Below are positions 27,331-36,661 of a DNA stretch of 64,000 nt, one piece after another. The number at the start of each line of letters is the position of its first letter. Positions within the stretch are counted from its first letter, which is position 1. Made by a program: the position numbers and the translations under genes. The notes under the pieces were generated by a model, which had not been told where the DNA came from, did not search any database, and saw only the letters and a list, made by a program, of their open reading frames with translations. This stretch comes from Geobacillus zalihae NBRC 101842 (GTDB lineage: Bacteria; Bacillota; Bacilli; Bacillales; Anoxybacillaceae), in assembly GCF_001544135.1 (NCBI RefSeq), contig NZ_BCPV01000001.1, positions 1 to 64,000 of the forward strand. The letters are read 5' to 3'.

Positions 27331-28359
27331 CTACGGCGGCAAATCCGGCTCCTGTCCAGCCGCTTCGATGACGACGCCGTGAGCGATCGCTGGGATCGAC
27401 TGTTTTTGCTGCACCATCGTTTGACTCAAGAGCGCCCCGGTAGCGACGACAAACAGGCGTCGAAACGTTCCGTGGGCGAGCTCTTGAAGCAAATACCCGT
27501 ACGTGACGACCGCCGAGCAGGCGCAGCCGCTGCCGCCGGCGAACACCTTTTGATCTGGCCGGTAAATCATCAGCCCGCAATCGTTGTAAACGTCGGTCAC
27601 ATCGTAGCCTGATTCAGCAAGCAACTCGCGGACGATGACGCTGCCGACGCGCGACAAGTCGCCGGTGACGATCAAATCGTAATCGCCCGGCGAGACGCCT
27701 AAGTCACGGAAATGCTGCTCGATCGTATCGGCCGCCGCCGGAGCCATCGCCGCCCCCATGTCGAGTGGGTTTTTCAGCCCGGCGTCAACGACTTTGCCGA
27801 TCGTCGCCGCCCGGACGCGCCAACGTCCCGGCGCGCGGCCAACAAGCGCGGCGCCGGCGCCCGTGACGGTGAACGTCGCCGTTTTCGGCTTTTGCACCCC
27901 AAGCTCAGTCGGGTAGCGAAACTGCCGTTCGGCCGTCGCGTTATGACTGCTTGTCGCCGCAAGCGCCCGATCAGCCAATCCACCAGCGACAAACGCAGCG
28001 GCTGCCGCCAACGTTTGCATCGAGGTCGAACAGGCGCCGAACAAGCATAAAAACGGAATCGGCAGCTCGCGGGCGACATAATTCGATGTCGCATTTTGGT
28101 TTAATAAATCACCGGCCAAAAATAGATCGACTTCTTCGGCAGAGACGCCCGCCTTTTGCAAGCAGCAGTCCACCGCCTCCCGCATCAGCCTCCGCTCGGC
28201 CAGCTCCCACGTCGCTTCGCCGCAATATAAGTCGCGATGGCAAACATCAAAATAACTTCCGAGCGGCCCGTCGGCTTCAAGCGGCCCGACCGCGGCAGCG
28301 GCCGCTTGGATGTAAACACCATCGTCAAACACCCATGTCTGCTTTCCGACACGTTTCAT
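27331..28359 (-). CDS. spoVAD: Stage V sporulation protein SpoVAD
   Basis: 342 residues with a thiolase/ketoacyl-synthase-like fold. The conserved Cys lies in LCLFGACSTSMQTLAAAA, and HNATAERQFRYPTELGVQKP and GGSGCACSAVVTYGYLL follow. In B. subtilis SpoVAD binds dipicolinic acid and is essential for its uptake. Start ATG at 28359 after GAGGG. Lies between spoVAC and spoVAEB. Confidence 0.95.
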   Translation of the reverse strand: MKRVGKQTWVFDDGVYIQAAAAAVGPLEADGPLGSYFDVCHRDLYCGEATWELAERRLMREAVDCCLQKAGVSAEEVDLFLAGDLLNQNATSNYVARELPIPFLCLFGACSTSMQTLAAAAAFVAGGLADRALAATSSHNATAERQFRYPTELGVQKPKTATFTVTGAGAALVGRAPGRWRVRAATIGKVVDAGLKNPLDMGAAMAPAAADTIEQHFRDLGVSPGDYDLIVTGDLSRVGSVIVRELLAESGYDVTDVYNDCGLMIYRPDQKVFAGGSGCACSAVVTYGYLLQELAHGTFRRLFVVATGALLSQTMVQQKQSIPAIAHGVVIEAAGQEPDLPP

Positions 28360-28377
28360 GGCCAATCCCTCTTTTCG

Positions 28378-28806
28378 TCACGGCCAAACAAGGCCAAGCA
28401 CATAGGCGGCAATCAGACCATAAATGACCGCTGCCCCACCGGCTTTCAACATCTGCCCGGCCACCCCGGCCGTCCATCCTTCGCTGCGATGCTCGATAGC
28501 GGCGCTGGCGATCGCATTGGCCAGCCCTGTAATGAGCATCGTCGCCCCCGCACCGGCAAATTGGCTGAAATCATCATATTTCCCGACGGCCGTCAGCACA
28601 ATCGCCAATCCAGCCATCACCATAGACGCCCACAGATGGGCCTCGAGCGGCGAAGCGGCAAACGTGCCGCCATACCAATCAGCGAGCCATTGCGCCAACG
28701 CACAAAACATCCCACCGACAAAAAACGCTTTTACCGCATTGGCGGCGTATGGGGGAGAAGGCTGAAACGCCTTCACCTCGCGGACATAATCGGACTTCAA
28801 TCCCAC
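28378..28806 (-). CDS. spoVAC: Stage V sporulation protein SpoVAC
   Basis: 142-residue membrane protein, described as a mechanosensitive channel in B. subtilis and releasing dipicolinate during germination. The best start is GTG at 28806, 4 bases after GGAAGG; a TTG two codons later is possible. Motifs PYAANAVKAFFVGGMFC and FAGAGATMLITGLANAIASA. Several hydrophobic segments. Confidence 0.92.
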   Translation of the reverse strand: MGLKSDYVREVKAFQPSPPYAANAVKAFFVGGMFCALAQWLADWYGGTFAASPLEAHLWASMVMAGLAIVLTAVGKYDDFSQFAGAGATMLITGLANAIASAAIEHRSEGWTAGVAGQMLKAGGAAVIYGLIAAYVLGLVWP

Positions 28807-28823
28807 GTTTCCTTCCCCCTTTG

Positions 28824-29255
28824 TCAGCGAAAGTGATCGACAAAATAAAGCCAATGAAACAACGAACCGGCCACTTTGCCAAAGGCGATGGCCATAAGTA
28901 AAATGACGATTTTATCATCGACGCCGATCCGCTTCGCTAAAATCGGCCAAACGTTCAACACCTCTGTTAAAGCGGCAGCGAGCATTCCGATAAACACACC
29001 ATGAAACAATCCGATCGGCGCTAGCCAATATTTGGATAAATGCCAAACCGAATGGCGCAAACTCATCCAACCGCCAACGATGGCGCCGGCTACAGCCCCC
29101 CATTCATAGGCGTGAATGCGTTTTGGCGTTTTCGTCAGCTGCGTCAGGCGCGGGATGACGCCAAGCACGACCAAAAAAGCGACAAATCCGGTTCCGACCG
29201 CCAACCCTCCGGCGAAGCCGACGAACACTACCAGCAAAATCTCAAGCGTCGTCAA
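28824..29255 (-). CDS. spoVAB: Stage V sporulation protein SpoVAB
   Basis: 143-residue membrane protein starting MTTLEILLVVFVGFAGGLAV, with GTGFVAFLVVLGVIPRLTQL and four or so predicted membrane segments. Component of the SpoVA complex. Its start overlaps the spoVAA 3' end by 14 bases; 17 bases separate it from spoVAC. Confidence 0.93.
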   Translation of the reverse strand: MTTLEILLVVFVGFAGGLAVGTGFVAFLVVLGVIPRLTQLTKTPKRIHAYEWGAVAGAIVGGWMSLRHSVWHLSKYWLAPIGLFHGVFIGMLAAALTEVLNVWPILAKRIGVDDKIVILLMAIAFGKVAGSLFHWLYFVDHFR

Positions 29256-29865
29256 GAGGCCTCAAGCTTTCTTTGTTTTCATGCAAAATGACGTACTGAT
29301 CGATCGATTGCTGGTAGTTGAACATTTCGACTTCAAGAGGGCTGGGCTCCTCGTTGATTCGTTTGCGGAACCAATGGTTGAAAAATAAAATCATCCCGAT
29401 GCCGAGCCCAAGCGAATACGGAATTTGCAAAAGCAGCGGTTTATCGACCGCTTGGCCGGTCATCATTTCGTACAGATGGCGATGCACTTGTTGCATGCTG
29501 ACGTCCTCGTGAAAGTTCATGATCGCCATCGCCGAACCGACGAACAAAAGAAGCCAAACGAGAACGAAGGAAGCGGTCGAAACCTTCCGTTTTTCATAGA
29601 CGACTTCAATGATCGTCTGCGATGGGCCGATCATCTGCACATCAAGCGAGGAATCCACATCAAACACAGCCCGGATCATTTGCATCATATCGATGATGAC
29701 GATATTTTTATCGCTGGGCTGGATGCGATAGAGCGGAATCGTCTTCAACCGCCGAATGAGCCCGCCATCCGGCGCAGCGATTTGGGCCGCCTGCCCGAGC
29801 GTCACCACCGCCCCCGGCTTGACTTGCACGCGATGGCGCGGCTTGATAAATACGGTGTTGGCCAT
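29242..29865 (-). CDS. spoVAA: Stage V sporulation protein SpoVAA
   Basis: 207 residues. The soluble N-terminal domain begins MANTVFIKPRHRVQVKPGAV, with AAAGGTG 8 bases upstream. Two membrane segments follow (VSTASFVLVWLLLFVGSAMA near 105 and a second near 160), with a cytoplasmic tail. First gene of spoVA. The operon is expected to be read by sigma-G in the forespore, but I could not find a convincing sigma-G promoter. Confidence 0.92.
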   Translation of the reverse strand: MANTVFIKPRHRVQVKPGAVVTLGQAAQIAAPDGGLIRRLKTIPLYRIQPSDKNIVIIDMMQMIRAVFDVDSSLDVQMIGPSQTIIEVVYEKRKVSTASFVLVWLLLFVGSAMAIMNFHEDVSMQQVHRHLYEMMTGQAVDKPLLLQIPYSLGLGIGMILFFNHWFRKRINEEPSPLEVEMFNYQQSIDQYVILHENKESLRPLDDA

Positions 29866-29969
29866 TTGCTTCACACCTTTGTCCCCATTTTGTTTTTCTT
29901 TAGTTTGGTTGGCAAAAACACCGATCATGCGGCCTGTCGGCGTTCACCATCGATTTCATAAAAATAGAA

Positions 29970-29996
29970 AAGAATGGGCAAAAAATGCCCATTCTT
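29970..29996. terminator. Terminator between sigF and spoVAA
   Basis: AAGAATGGGC and GCCCATTCTT form a perfect 10-bp stem with an A-rich loop; T-runs follow on both strands. It separates the spoIIA and spoVA transcription units. Confidence 0.88.
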
Positions 29997-30121
29997 TTTT
30001 AGACTTTTGTTGCTTGCTCTGGAAAAAGCGTTCCAAAATGCGCTTACAGACCAAAAGACGGATGCGATTCATGGTTCACCGCCGATGAATTGACATCCGT
30101 CGATTTTGAACACACCTGTGC

Positions 30122-30152
30122 GGACAAAATGGACTATCCGTCCATTTTGTCC
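30122..30152 (-). repeat. Perfect inverted repeat around the sigF stop codon
   Basis: GGACAAAATGGA (30122-30133) and TCCATTTTGTCC (30141-30152) pair over 12 bases, and the 7-base loop contains the sigF TAG. No T-run follows, so it may be an mRNA 3'-end stabiliser rather than the terminator, which lies 120 bases farther on. Confidence 0.7.
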
Positions 30153-30886
30153 TTTATGTGCTGCAATATTTTCTTTTCCAGCCGGGATACTTGCACTTGA
30201 GAGATGCCGAGCCTCGATGCCACTTCGGACTGGGTTTGGTCTTTGTAATAGCGCAAATAGACGATCAGCCTCTCACGCTCGTCGAGTTCTTCGATCGCTT
30301 TTTTTAAGGCGATTTTGTCAAACCATGACGCCTCGTCGGCGTCAGCGATTTGATCAAGCAACGTGATCGGATCGCCGTCGTTTTCGTACACCGTTTCGTG
30401 AATCGATGTCGGCGAGCGGACCGCCTCTTGAGCCAGAACGACGTCTTCTGGCGAAATGCCTAAATGGTCGGCGATTTCCGTAACCGTCGGCGCCCGCCCG
30501 CGCGTTTTCGACAGCTCATCTTTCGCCTTGCGGATTTTGTTGCCCATCTCTTTCAGCGAACGGCTCACTTTGACGGTGCCGTCGTCGCGAAGAAACCGCT
30601 GAATCTCCCCAATGATCATCGGCACGGCGTACGTCGAAAACTTGACGTCATATGACAGGTCAAACTTGTCGACCGACTTTAACAAGCCGATGCAGCCGAT
30701 TTGAAACAAGTCGTCCGCTTCATAGCCGCGGTTTAAAAAACGTTGAACGACCGACCAGACGAGGCGCATGTTTTTTTCAATAATTTCATCACGCGCTTCT
30801 TGATCGCCTTCTTGGCTGCGGCGGATCAGCTCTTTCATCTCCTGATCTTTGATTGGCGACTGATCTTGCTTGACATCGACATCCAT
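30134..30886 (-). CDS. sigF: RNA polymerase sigma factor SigF
   Basis: First compartment-specific sigma factor of the forespore, 250 residues. Region 2 contains EKNMRLVWSVVQRFLNRGYE and DLFQIGCIGLLKSVDKFDLS, region 3 DDGTVKVSRSLKEMG, and region 4 ends in SRLGISQVQVSRLEKKIL. Start at MDVDVKQD, 8 bases after GGGAG, matches B. subtilis SigF (MDVEVK); ATG two codons earlier is too close. Held inactive by SpoIIAB until SpoIIAA releases it. Confidence 0.97.
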   Translation of the reverse strand: MDVDVKQDQSPIKDQEMKELIRRSQEGDQEARDEIIEKNMRLVWSVVQRFLNRGYEADDLFQIGCIGLLKSVDKFDLSYDVKFSTYAVPMIIGEIQRFLRDDGTVKVSRSLKEMGNKIRKAKDELSKTRGRAPTVTEIADHLGISPEDVVLAQEAVRSPTSIHETVYENDGDPITLLDQIADADEASWFDKIALKKAIEELDERERLIVYLRYYKDQTQSEVASRLGISQVQVSRLEKKILQHIKDKMDG

Positions 30887-30899
30887 AGGCATGTCTCCC

Positions 30900-31340
30900 T
30901 CAGTTACATAACGCTTTGCTTTTCGCAATATGCTTTTTCAAATACACAGTCGTCCCTTTGTTCACTTCCGACTCAACGATGACTTCGTCCATGAAGTTTT
31001 CCATAATGGTAAAGCCCATCCCTGACCGCTCGAGCTCGGGCTTTGTCGTAAACAACGGCTGGCGCGCTTCTTCGATGTCAGGAATGCCGACTCCTTCGTC
31101 TCTCACCGTCAAATGGACGACACCGTCTTCAATGATGACCGAAATGGAGACGATGCCGTTCGGATCGTTGTTGTAGCCGTGAATGATCGCGTTTGTCACC
31201 GCCTCAGAGACAACCGTTTTAATTTCCGTCAGTTCGTCCATCGTCGGGTCAAGCTGGGCGACGAACGCCGCCACGGTCACACGGGCGAACGATTCATTTT
31301 CGCTGCGGGCAGAAAATTGGAGGTGCATTTCGTTGCGCAT
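30900..31340 (-). CDS. spoIIAB: Anti-sigma F factor SpoIIAB
   Basis: 146-residue GHKL-type kinase that binds sigma-F and also phosphorylates SpoIIAA on serine. ATP-site motifs: [14 protein letters not shown] (N box), [13 protein letters not shown] (G1) and [13 protein letters not shown] (G2). Directly follows spoIIAA with no gap and precedes sigF by 13 bases. Confidence 0.97.
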   Translation of the reverse strand: MRNEMHLQFSARSENESFARVTVAAFVAQLDPTMDELTEIKTVVSEAVTNAIIHGYNNDPNGIVSISVIIEDGVVHLTVRDEGVGIPDIEEARQPLFTTKPELERSGMGFTIMENFMDEVIVESEVNKGTTVYLKKHIAKSKALCN

Positions 31341-31691
31341 TTACGCCACCCCCAATGCTTGCAAGGCGAATTGCTCATCCGCCTCAACGCGGATGATTTT
31401 AAACAGACCCGACATGTCAAACAGCCGTTTGACGGCCGGCGATACGGCGCATACAACCATCTGCCCGCCGACGTTTTTGATTTGTTTATAGCGTCCGAGA
31501 ATGACGCCGAGGCCAGAGCTGTCCATGAACGTCAATTGTCCTAAATTGAGCACGATGTGGCGGATCGCTCGGTTTTCGAGCACATCCGTCACTTGTTCAC
31601 GCAATTCTTCGGCTGTATGATGGTCAAGCTCCCCAGACAGGCGAACGATGAGCACGTCTTGCTTCACTTCCAAGTCGATCGCGAGACTCAC
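31341..31691 (-). CDS. spoIIAA: Anti-anti-sigma factor SpoIIAA
   Basis: 116-residue STAS-domain protein. GTG start with GGGGGAA upstream; the start aligns with MSLGIDM of B. subtilis. The phosphorylated serine is Ser58 in [15 protein letters not shown]. Unphosphorylated SpoIIAA frees sigma-F from SpoIIAB, and SpoIIE dephosphorylates it in the forespore. First gene of spoIIA, with a sigma-H promoter just upstream. Confidence 0.96.
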
Positions 31692-31729
31692 AGCGTGTTC
31701 CCCCTTGTCCATTTCAGGATATGGAGACA

Positions 31730-31757
31730 TTTCGCTGCTGTCCGCCCGAAATCCTGC
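31730..31757 (-). promoter_or_regulatory. Sigma-H promoter of the spoIIA operon
   Basis: On the minus strand GCAGGATTT (31749-31757), 12 bases, then AGCGAAA (31730-31736), matching the sigma-H pattern RNAGGAWWW / RNNGAAT except for the last base. It lies 39 bases upstream of spoIIAA. In B. subtilis spoIIA is read by sigma-H with Spo0A~P; I did not find a clear 0A box. Confidence 0.75.
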
Positions 31758-31816
31758 CGCCCGACAAAACTAGTGGTCGTTCGCCAAAGAGAGCGAAAAG
31801 ACCGCAAAACTTGACA

Positions 31817-32992
31817 TTATCCCGCTTGCACGAAGCGGCCAAACACCCGCTTAAACAAGTCCCAAAAGCTCGCTTCTTCGACCGTTTGCTTGGCGACGAT
31901 CAGGCTGTGCAAAATTTCTTTTCCATCCTGTTTTAAAATGAGGACGCCAAGCTCATCGCCTTTGCGAACGGGTGCTTTCACATTGTCTTTCACTTTAATC
32001 ACTTTTTCGATCTGCTCGACCGACTGCCCTTTTTTCGTCAGCACCGACACCGGCTCCGACGTCACCGCTTCGACGGATGACCGTTTGCCTTTGCTTATGT
32101 TGACGCGGGCGACAGTTTCATTCCGTTTGTACACCGGGTGAGTTCGATATTGGGAAAACGCGTAATCGAGCATCTTCGTAATTTGCGCATTGCGCGATTT
32201 CGGCGTCGGCGCTCCAAACACAACAGCGATGACGCGCATGCCGTTCTTTTTCGCCGTGGCGGTCAAACAATATTTCGCTTCGGCTGTATATCCGGTTTTC
32301 AGGCCGTCAACGCCCGGATAAAATTTGACAAGCCGGTTCGTATTGACGAGCCAAAACTTTTTGTCCGTATTTTCGCGCAAATAGTCTTCGTATTTGCTCG
32401 TATATTTGGTAATATCTTCATATTTCAACAGTTCGCGCGCCATCATGGCCATATCATAAGCGCTGCTGTAGTGATGTTCCGCCGGCAGGCCGGTCGCATT
32501 GGCGAAATGGGTGTTTTTTAAGCCAAGCTGTTTCGCTTTTTCATTCATCATCTCGACAAATGCTTCTTCCGACCCGGCGATCTGCTCAGCCATAGCGACC
32601 GACGCGTCGTTGGCCGAACCGATGGCAATGCCGCGCAGCAGCTCATCGACGGTCATTTCCTCGCCCGGCTCGAGGAAAATTTGCGATCCACCCATTGACG
32701 CAGCGTATTCGCTCGCCCGCACTTTTTCATCGTAGGACAGCTTTCCTTCATCGATGGCTTCCATGACTAGCAGCATCGTCATAATTTTCGTCATGCTCGC
32801 CGGAGGCAATGGTTCATGGGCATTTTTTTCATACAATACTTTGCCGGTGTCGCGTTCAATCAAAATGGCTGATTTCGCCTCATCGGCCAGCTTCACTTTC
32901 GCCTCCTTCATCTCTTTCGCCTCGGCATGAGCAGAAAGAGGAAGAAAAAGAAGAAACGGCAATAAAAGAAGACGAGTGACTTTCGTTTTCAT
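31817..32992 (-). CDS. dacF: Sporulation D-alanyl-D-alanine carboxypeptidase DacF
   Basis: 391-residue penicillin-binding carboxypeptidase of the forespore. Signal peptide MKTKVTRLLLLPFLLFLPLS ending AHA, then SMTK (PASMTKIMT), the SAN motif (IGSANDASVAMAE) and KTG (GLKTGYTAEA). It trims peptidoglycan stem peptides with DacB. GGAGG stands 8 bases before the ATG. Upstream of spoIIA as in B. subtilis, though spoIIA has its own promoter between the two. Confidence 0.94.
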   Translation of the reverse strand: MKTKVTRLLLLPFLLFLPLSAHAEAKEMKEAKVKLADEAKSAILIERDTGKVLYEKNAHEPLPPASMTKIMTMLLVMEAIDEGKLSYDEKVRASEYAASMGGSQIFLEPGEEMTVDELLRGIAIGSANDASVAMAEQIAGSEEAFVEMMNEKAKQLGLKNTHFANATGLPAEHHYSSAYDMAMMARELLKYEDITKYTSKYEDYLRENTDKKFWLVNTNRLVKFYPGVDGLKTGYTAEAKYCLTATAKKNGMRVIAVVFGAPTPKSRNAQITKMLDYAFSQYRTHPVYKRNETVARVNISKGKRSSVEAVTSEPVSVLTKKGQSVEQIEKVIKVKDNVKAPVRKGDELGVLILKQDGKEILHSLIVAKQTVEEASFWDLFKRVFGRFVQAG

Positions 32993-33083
32993 CTCCCAAA
33001 CCTCCATTCTTTATACATGCCATTTTTTCCAGACGAGATATTTTTATACAAAAAACAGCTCATTTTCCAAAAAACAAAAAAAA

Positions 33084-33107
33084 CGCCCGAAACACGCGTT
33101 TCAGGCG
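33084..33107 (-). terminator. Terminator of drm-punA-pdp
   Basis: CGCCCGAAAC and GTTTCAGGCG pair over 10 bases with one G-T, followed by eight or more T on the minus strand. About 50 bases after the pdp stop. Confidence 0.9.
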
Positions 33108-33158
33108 TCTTCTACTTGAACAACTGCTTTTTTCCTTGCGGATCGCCAGCGTCCCTCT

Positions 33159-34460
33159 CTATACGATGGTCTCATAAATGAGCGGCGGCCGAGCAACCGG
33201 CTGCGGCGACAGACGAATAGCCGCCTCGATCTTTTCTTTCACGTCAAGCACATCTGGCCGGTTGCTGTGAATCGTGGCGAGCGCTTCCCCTTTCTGCACG
33301 CGATCGCCGATTTTTTTATGGAGCACAATGCCGACCGCCAAATCGATCATGTCTTCTTTTTTCGCCCGGCCGGCGCCGAGCCACATGGCGGCCGTGCCGA
33401 TGTCATCGGCAGCCATCTCGGCGACATAGCCGTCGGCAGCCGCCGTGACGGTCGACGTATAGGCCGCCTTTGGCAATTGATCCAGATCGTCGACGACCGA
33501 TGCATCTCCACCTTGAGCGGCCAAAAACGTTTTGAACGCCGCGATGGCGGCCCCGCTGCGAATCGCCTCTTCAAGCAAACGGCGCGCCTCATCAAGCGAT
33601 GGCGCCTTCTCCGCCAAATAGACCATATGGCTGCCGAGCGTCAAACAAAGTTCGGTTAAATCGTGCGGCCCGTTTCCTTTTAACGTTTCGATGGCCTCTT
33701 TCACTTCCAAGGCGTTGCCGACGGCATAGCCGAGCGGCTGGCTCATGTCAGAAATGACCGCCATCGTCCGGCGGCCGACGCGCTTGCCAATGTCGACCAT
33801 CGCTCGAGCGAGCCGGCGCGCCTCGTCAAGTTCCTTCATAAACGCTCCGGCGCCCGTTTTCACATCCAAGACGATGGCATCAGCCCCAGCGGCGATTTTT
33901 TTGCTCATGATCGACGAGGCGATGAGCGGAATGCTGTTGACGGTCGCCGTCACATCGCGAAGCGCATATAGCTTTTTGTCAGCCGGTGTCAAATCGCCCG
34001 TTTGGCCGATAATGGCGATTCCGTTTTCATTCACGAGTCGAATGAACTCGTCTTTGCTGATCTCGACATGAAACCCGGGCACGGACTCGAGTTTGTCGAT
34101 CGTGCCGCCCGTATGGCCGAGGCCGCGCCCAGACATTTTCGCCACCGGCACGCCGACAGAAGCGACAAGCGGCCCTAAAACAAGCGTCGTCGTATCGCCG
34201 ACCCCGCCGGTCGAATGTTTATCGACTTTCACGCCGCGAATACTCGACAAATCGAGCATTTCGCCGGAGTGCACCATCGCCATCGTCAGCGCGGCCGTTT
34301 CTTCCTCGGTCATGCCGCGGAAATAAATCGCCATCGCGAGCGCGCTCATTTGGTAATCGGGAATGTCCCCGTTTGTATACCCTCGGACGATCCACTCAAT
34401 TTCTTCCTTCGTCAGCGCCTTTCCGTCGCGCTTTTTCGCAATCAAATCGACCATTCGCAT
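33159..34460 (-). CDS. pdp: Pyrimidine-nucleoside phosphorylase
   Basis: Splits uridine, thymidine and deoxyuridine with phosphate; 433 residues. Family signature [19 protein letters not shown], phosphate-site [14 protein letters not shown], and [11 protein letters not shown]; glycosyltransferase family 3 fold. Start [10 protein letters not shown] after AAGGTG. 5 bases after punA, last gene of a salvage operon whose pentose-1-phosphates go to Drm. G. stearothermophilus PyNP of this family has a known structure, as I recall. Confidence 0.96.
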   Translation of the reverse strand: MRMVDLIAKKRDGKALTKEEIEWIVRGYTNGDIPDYQMSALAMAIYFRGMTEEETAALTMAMVHSGEMLDLSSIRGVKVDKHSTGGVGDTTTLVLGPLVASVGVPVAKMSGRGLGHTGGTIDKLESVPGFHVEISKDEFIRLVNENGIAIIGQTGDLTPADKKLYALRDVTATVNSIPLIASSIMSKKIAAGADAIVLDVKTGAGAFMKELDEARRLARAMVDIGKRVGRRTMAVISDMSQPLGYAVGNALEVKEAIETLKGNGPHDLTELCLTLGSHMVYLAEKAPSLDEARRLLEEAIRSGAAIAAFKTFLAAQGGDASVVDDLDQLPKAAYTSTVTAAADGYVAEMAADDIGTAAMWLGAGRAKKEDMIDLAVGIVLHKKIGDRVQKGEALATIHSNRPDVLDVKEKIEAAIRLSPQPVARPPLIYETIV

Positions 34461-34465
34461 CGCGA

Positions 34466-35302
34466 TCACCTTTTTCGTTTTGATTTCGCCATTTCGGCGA
34501 CAATCGCTTTCACAAACCGCAAAAAGTCCGTCTTCACCCGCTCGGCCGTTTCAACCACTTCGTCGTGGTGAAGCGGAGCATCCGACATCCCTGCAGCCAT
34601 ATTCGAAATGCACGAAATGCCGAGCACCTCAATGCCGCCGTGGCGGGCGACGATCACTTCCGGGACGGTCGACATGCCGACCGCATCGCCGCCGAGCGTA
34701 CGAATCATGCGGATTTCCGCCGGCGTTTCGTACGACGGCCCCGTATTGGCGACATATACTCCTTCATGCACGCGAACGCCAAGTCTCGCCGCCGTTTCCT
34801 TGGCGAGCTCGCGCAGCCGCCGGCTGTACGCTTCCGTCATGTCCGGAAAGCGCGGACCAAGCTCCGGATCGTTCGGACCAATGAGCGGATTTGTGCCCAG
34901 CAAGTTGATATGGTCGGAAATGATCATGAAATCGCCGGGCTGAAACCGTTCGTTGATGCCGCCCGCAGCGTTTGTCACGATCAATTCGCGGACGCCAAGC
35001 GCCTTCATCACCCGGACGGGAAACGTCACTTCCTGAAGCGAATACCCTTCATAATAATGAAACCGCCCTTGCATGGCGACAACGGTCGCCCCCTCAAGCC
35101 GCCCATATACGAGCCGTCCAGCGTGTCCTTCAACGGTCGACACTGGAAATCCGGGAATATCTTCATACGGAATGCGAACCGCCTCTTCGATTTCATCAGC
35201 GAGCACGCCGAGCCCCGAGCCGAGAATGAGACCGATTTCAGGCGGAGTTGGCATCAATGGGCGCAAATGACCGGCGGTTTTTTCAATCGCTTGTCGATCC
35301 AT
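34466..35302 (-). CDS. punA: Purine nucleoside phosphorylase (PNP-I)
   Basis: 278 residues, trimeric-type PNP cleaving inosine and guanosine. Motifs are [55 protein letters not shown] and [27 protein letters not shown]-type ribosome site precedes the ATG. Middle gene of drm-punA-pdp. The basic C-terminal tail (AKSKRKR) exceeds the B. subtilis protein slightly. Confidence 0.96.
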   Translation of the reverse strand: MDRQAIEKTAGHLRPLMPTPPEIGLILGSGLGVLADEIEEAVRIPYEDIPGFPVSTVEGHAGRLVYGRLEGATVVAMQGRFHYYEGYSLQEVTFPVRVMKALGVRELIVTNAAGGINERFQPGDFMIISDHINLLGTNPLIGPNDPELGPRFPDMTEAYSRRLRELAKETAARLGVRVHEGVYVANTGPSYETPAEIRMIRTLGGDAVGMSTVPEVIVARHGGIEVLGISCISNMAAGMSDAPLHHDEVVETAERVKTDFLRFVKAIVAEMAKSKRKR

Positions 35303-35332
35303 TCTTTTCCCCCCTCATCGTTCTTTATGAAG

Positions 35333-36514
35333 TTAGGCCAAATCAGCCAAAAAGCTTGTTCCGTACGGCGGCCGGTTGACTTGGAAGTTATCCGCAATCG
35401 TTGCGCCGACATCGGCAAACGTCTCGCGGACTGGGAGCGGCTTGCCGCCGCGAAATCGCGGGCTGTACACAAGAAGCGGCACATATTCGCGCGTATGGTC
35501 GGTTCCGTGGTGAATCGGGTCGTTGCCGTGGTCAGCGGTGATGATAAGCAAGTCGTCCGCTGTCAAGCGCGGCAACACATCGGCAAGCCGGGCGTCAAAC
35601 TCTTCGAGCGCATCGCCGTAACCTTTTGGGTCGCGGCGATGGCCGTATTTAGCGTCAAAATCGACGAGATTGACGAAACTCAACCCGGTAAAGTCCATGC
35701 CGAGCGTGTCGACGAGCTTATCCATTCCGTCCATATTGGATGTCGTTCGCAACGACTGGGTAACTCCTTCATTGTCGTAAATATCGGCGATCTTCCCGAT
35801 GGCAATCACTTCATAACCGGCGTCTTTCAATTCATTCATCACCGTTTTGCCAAACGGCTTAAGCGCATAGTCGTGCCGGTTGGCGGTTCGCTCAAAATGG
35901 CCGGGTGTGCCGATGAACGGTCGGGCAATGACGCGCCCGACCATATACGGCTCGTCGCGCGTCAATTCACGAGCGATTTCGCAAATGCGGTACAATTCAT
36001 CAAGCGGCACAACTTGTTCATGGGCGGCGATTTGCAAGACGGAGTCGGCTGATGTATAGACGATGATCGCCCCTGTTTTCATATGCTCTTCGCCAAGCTC
36101 TTCGATGATCGCTGTTCCGCTCGCCGGTTTGTTGCCGATCACGTTCCGGCCGGTGCGCCGCTCGAGCTCAGCGATCAATTCATCTGGGAACCCGTTCGGA
36201 AAGACGCGGAACGGCTTGTCGATGCGAAGGCCCATCAGCTCCCAATGGCCTGTCATCGTATCTTTTCCAGCCGATGCTTCCTTCATTTTTGTATAGTACG
36301 CGAGCGGTCGATCGACTTTCGGCACCCCTTTGATCTCACGAATATGGCTTAGGCCGAGCTTCGCCATGTTCGGCATATAGAGGCCGCCGCGATACTCAGC
36401 GATATGGCCGAGCGTATCCGCTCCTTTGTCGTTGTATTTCTCGGCATCCGGCGCTTCGCCGATGCCGACTGAATCCATCACAATCAAAAAGACGCGCCGG
36501 TATGTCGCTTTCAC
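35333..36514 (-). CDS. drm: Phosphopentomutase
   Basis: Moves phosphate between C1 and C5 of ribose and deoxyribose, linking nucleoside breakdown to the pentose phosphate pathway (also called DeoB). Metal and phospho-Thr regions: [49 protein letters not shown] favour GTG at 36514, 7 bases after AGGGGG (393 residues); ATG at 36520 is only one base from it. First gene of the operon; a 19-base palindrome lies about 85 bases upstream. Confidence 0.94.
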   Translation of the reverse strand: MKATYRRVFLIVMDSVGIGEAPDAEKYNDKGADTLGHIAEYRGGLYMPNMAKLGLSHIREIKGVPKVDRPLAYYTKMKEASAGKDTMTGHWELMGLRIDKPFRVFPNGFPDELIAELERRTGRNVIGNKPASGTAIIEELGEEHMKTGAIIVYTSADSVLQIAAHEQVVPLDELYRICEIARELTRDEPYMVGRVIARPFIGTPGHFERTANRHDYALKPFGKTVMNELKDAGYEVIAIGKIADIYDNEGVTQSLRTTSNMDGMDKLVDTLGMDFTGLSFVNLVDFDAKYGHRRDPKGYGDALEEFDARLADVLPRLTADDLLIITADHGNDPIHHGTDHTREYVPLLVYSPRFRGGKPLPVRETFADVGATIADNFQVNRPPYGTSFLADLA

Positions 36515-36597
36515 ATTCATTCCCCCTGCCTGCAATGAAAAATATGGAGTCTCTTTCTATCGTTCCCGTATTTTCGCGAAAACACGCCTATGGCCAA

Positions 36598-36616
36598 TTG
36601 GTCAGAAGTCTGACAA
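36598..36616 (-). promoter_or_regulatory. Candidate operator upstream of drm
   Basis: TTGGTCAGAAGTCTGACAA is a near-perfect palindrome (TTG.TCAGA / TCTGA.CAA). It resembles FadR-type GntR operators (GTNNNAC core) in general form. It overlaps the sequence where a -35 box for drm may lie. No regulator gene adjoins it, so the binding protein is unknown. Confidence 0.5.
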
Positions 36617-36632
36617 CTAAAACGACAGGCAA

Positions 36633-36661
36633 GCGCCTAGCATACGGCAACTGCTAGGCGC
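36633..36661 (-). repeat. Perfect inverted repeat at the xerD stop codon
   Basis: GCGCCTAGCA and TGCTAGGCGC form a perfect 10-bp stem with a 9-base loop; the xerD TAG lies in the promoter-proximal arm. GC-rich, with no T-run on the minus strand. Probably the 3' hairpin of the xerD transcript. Confidence 0.65.

Noticed and set aside
29866-29968. Sigma-G promoter before spoVAA
   Set aside because: Only poor matches to the -35 and -10 could be aligned at 17-18 bases, so none is reported.
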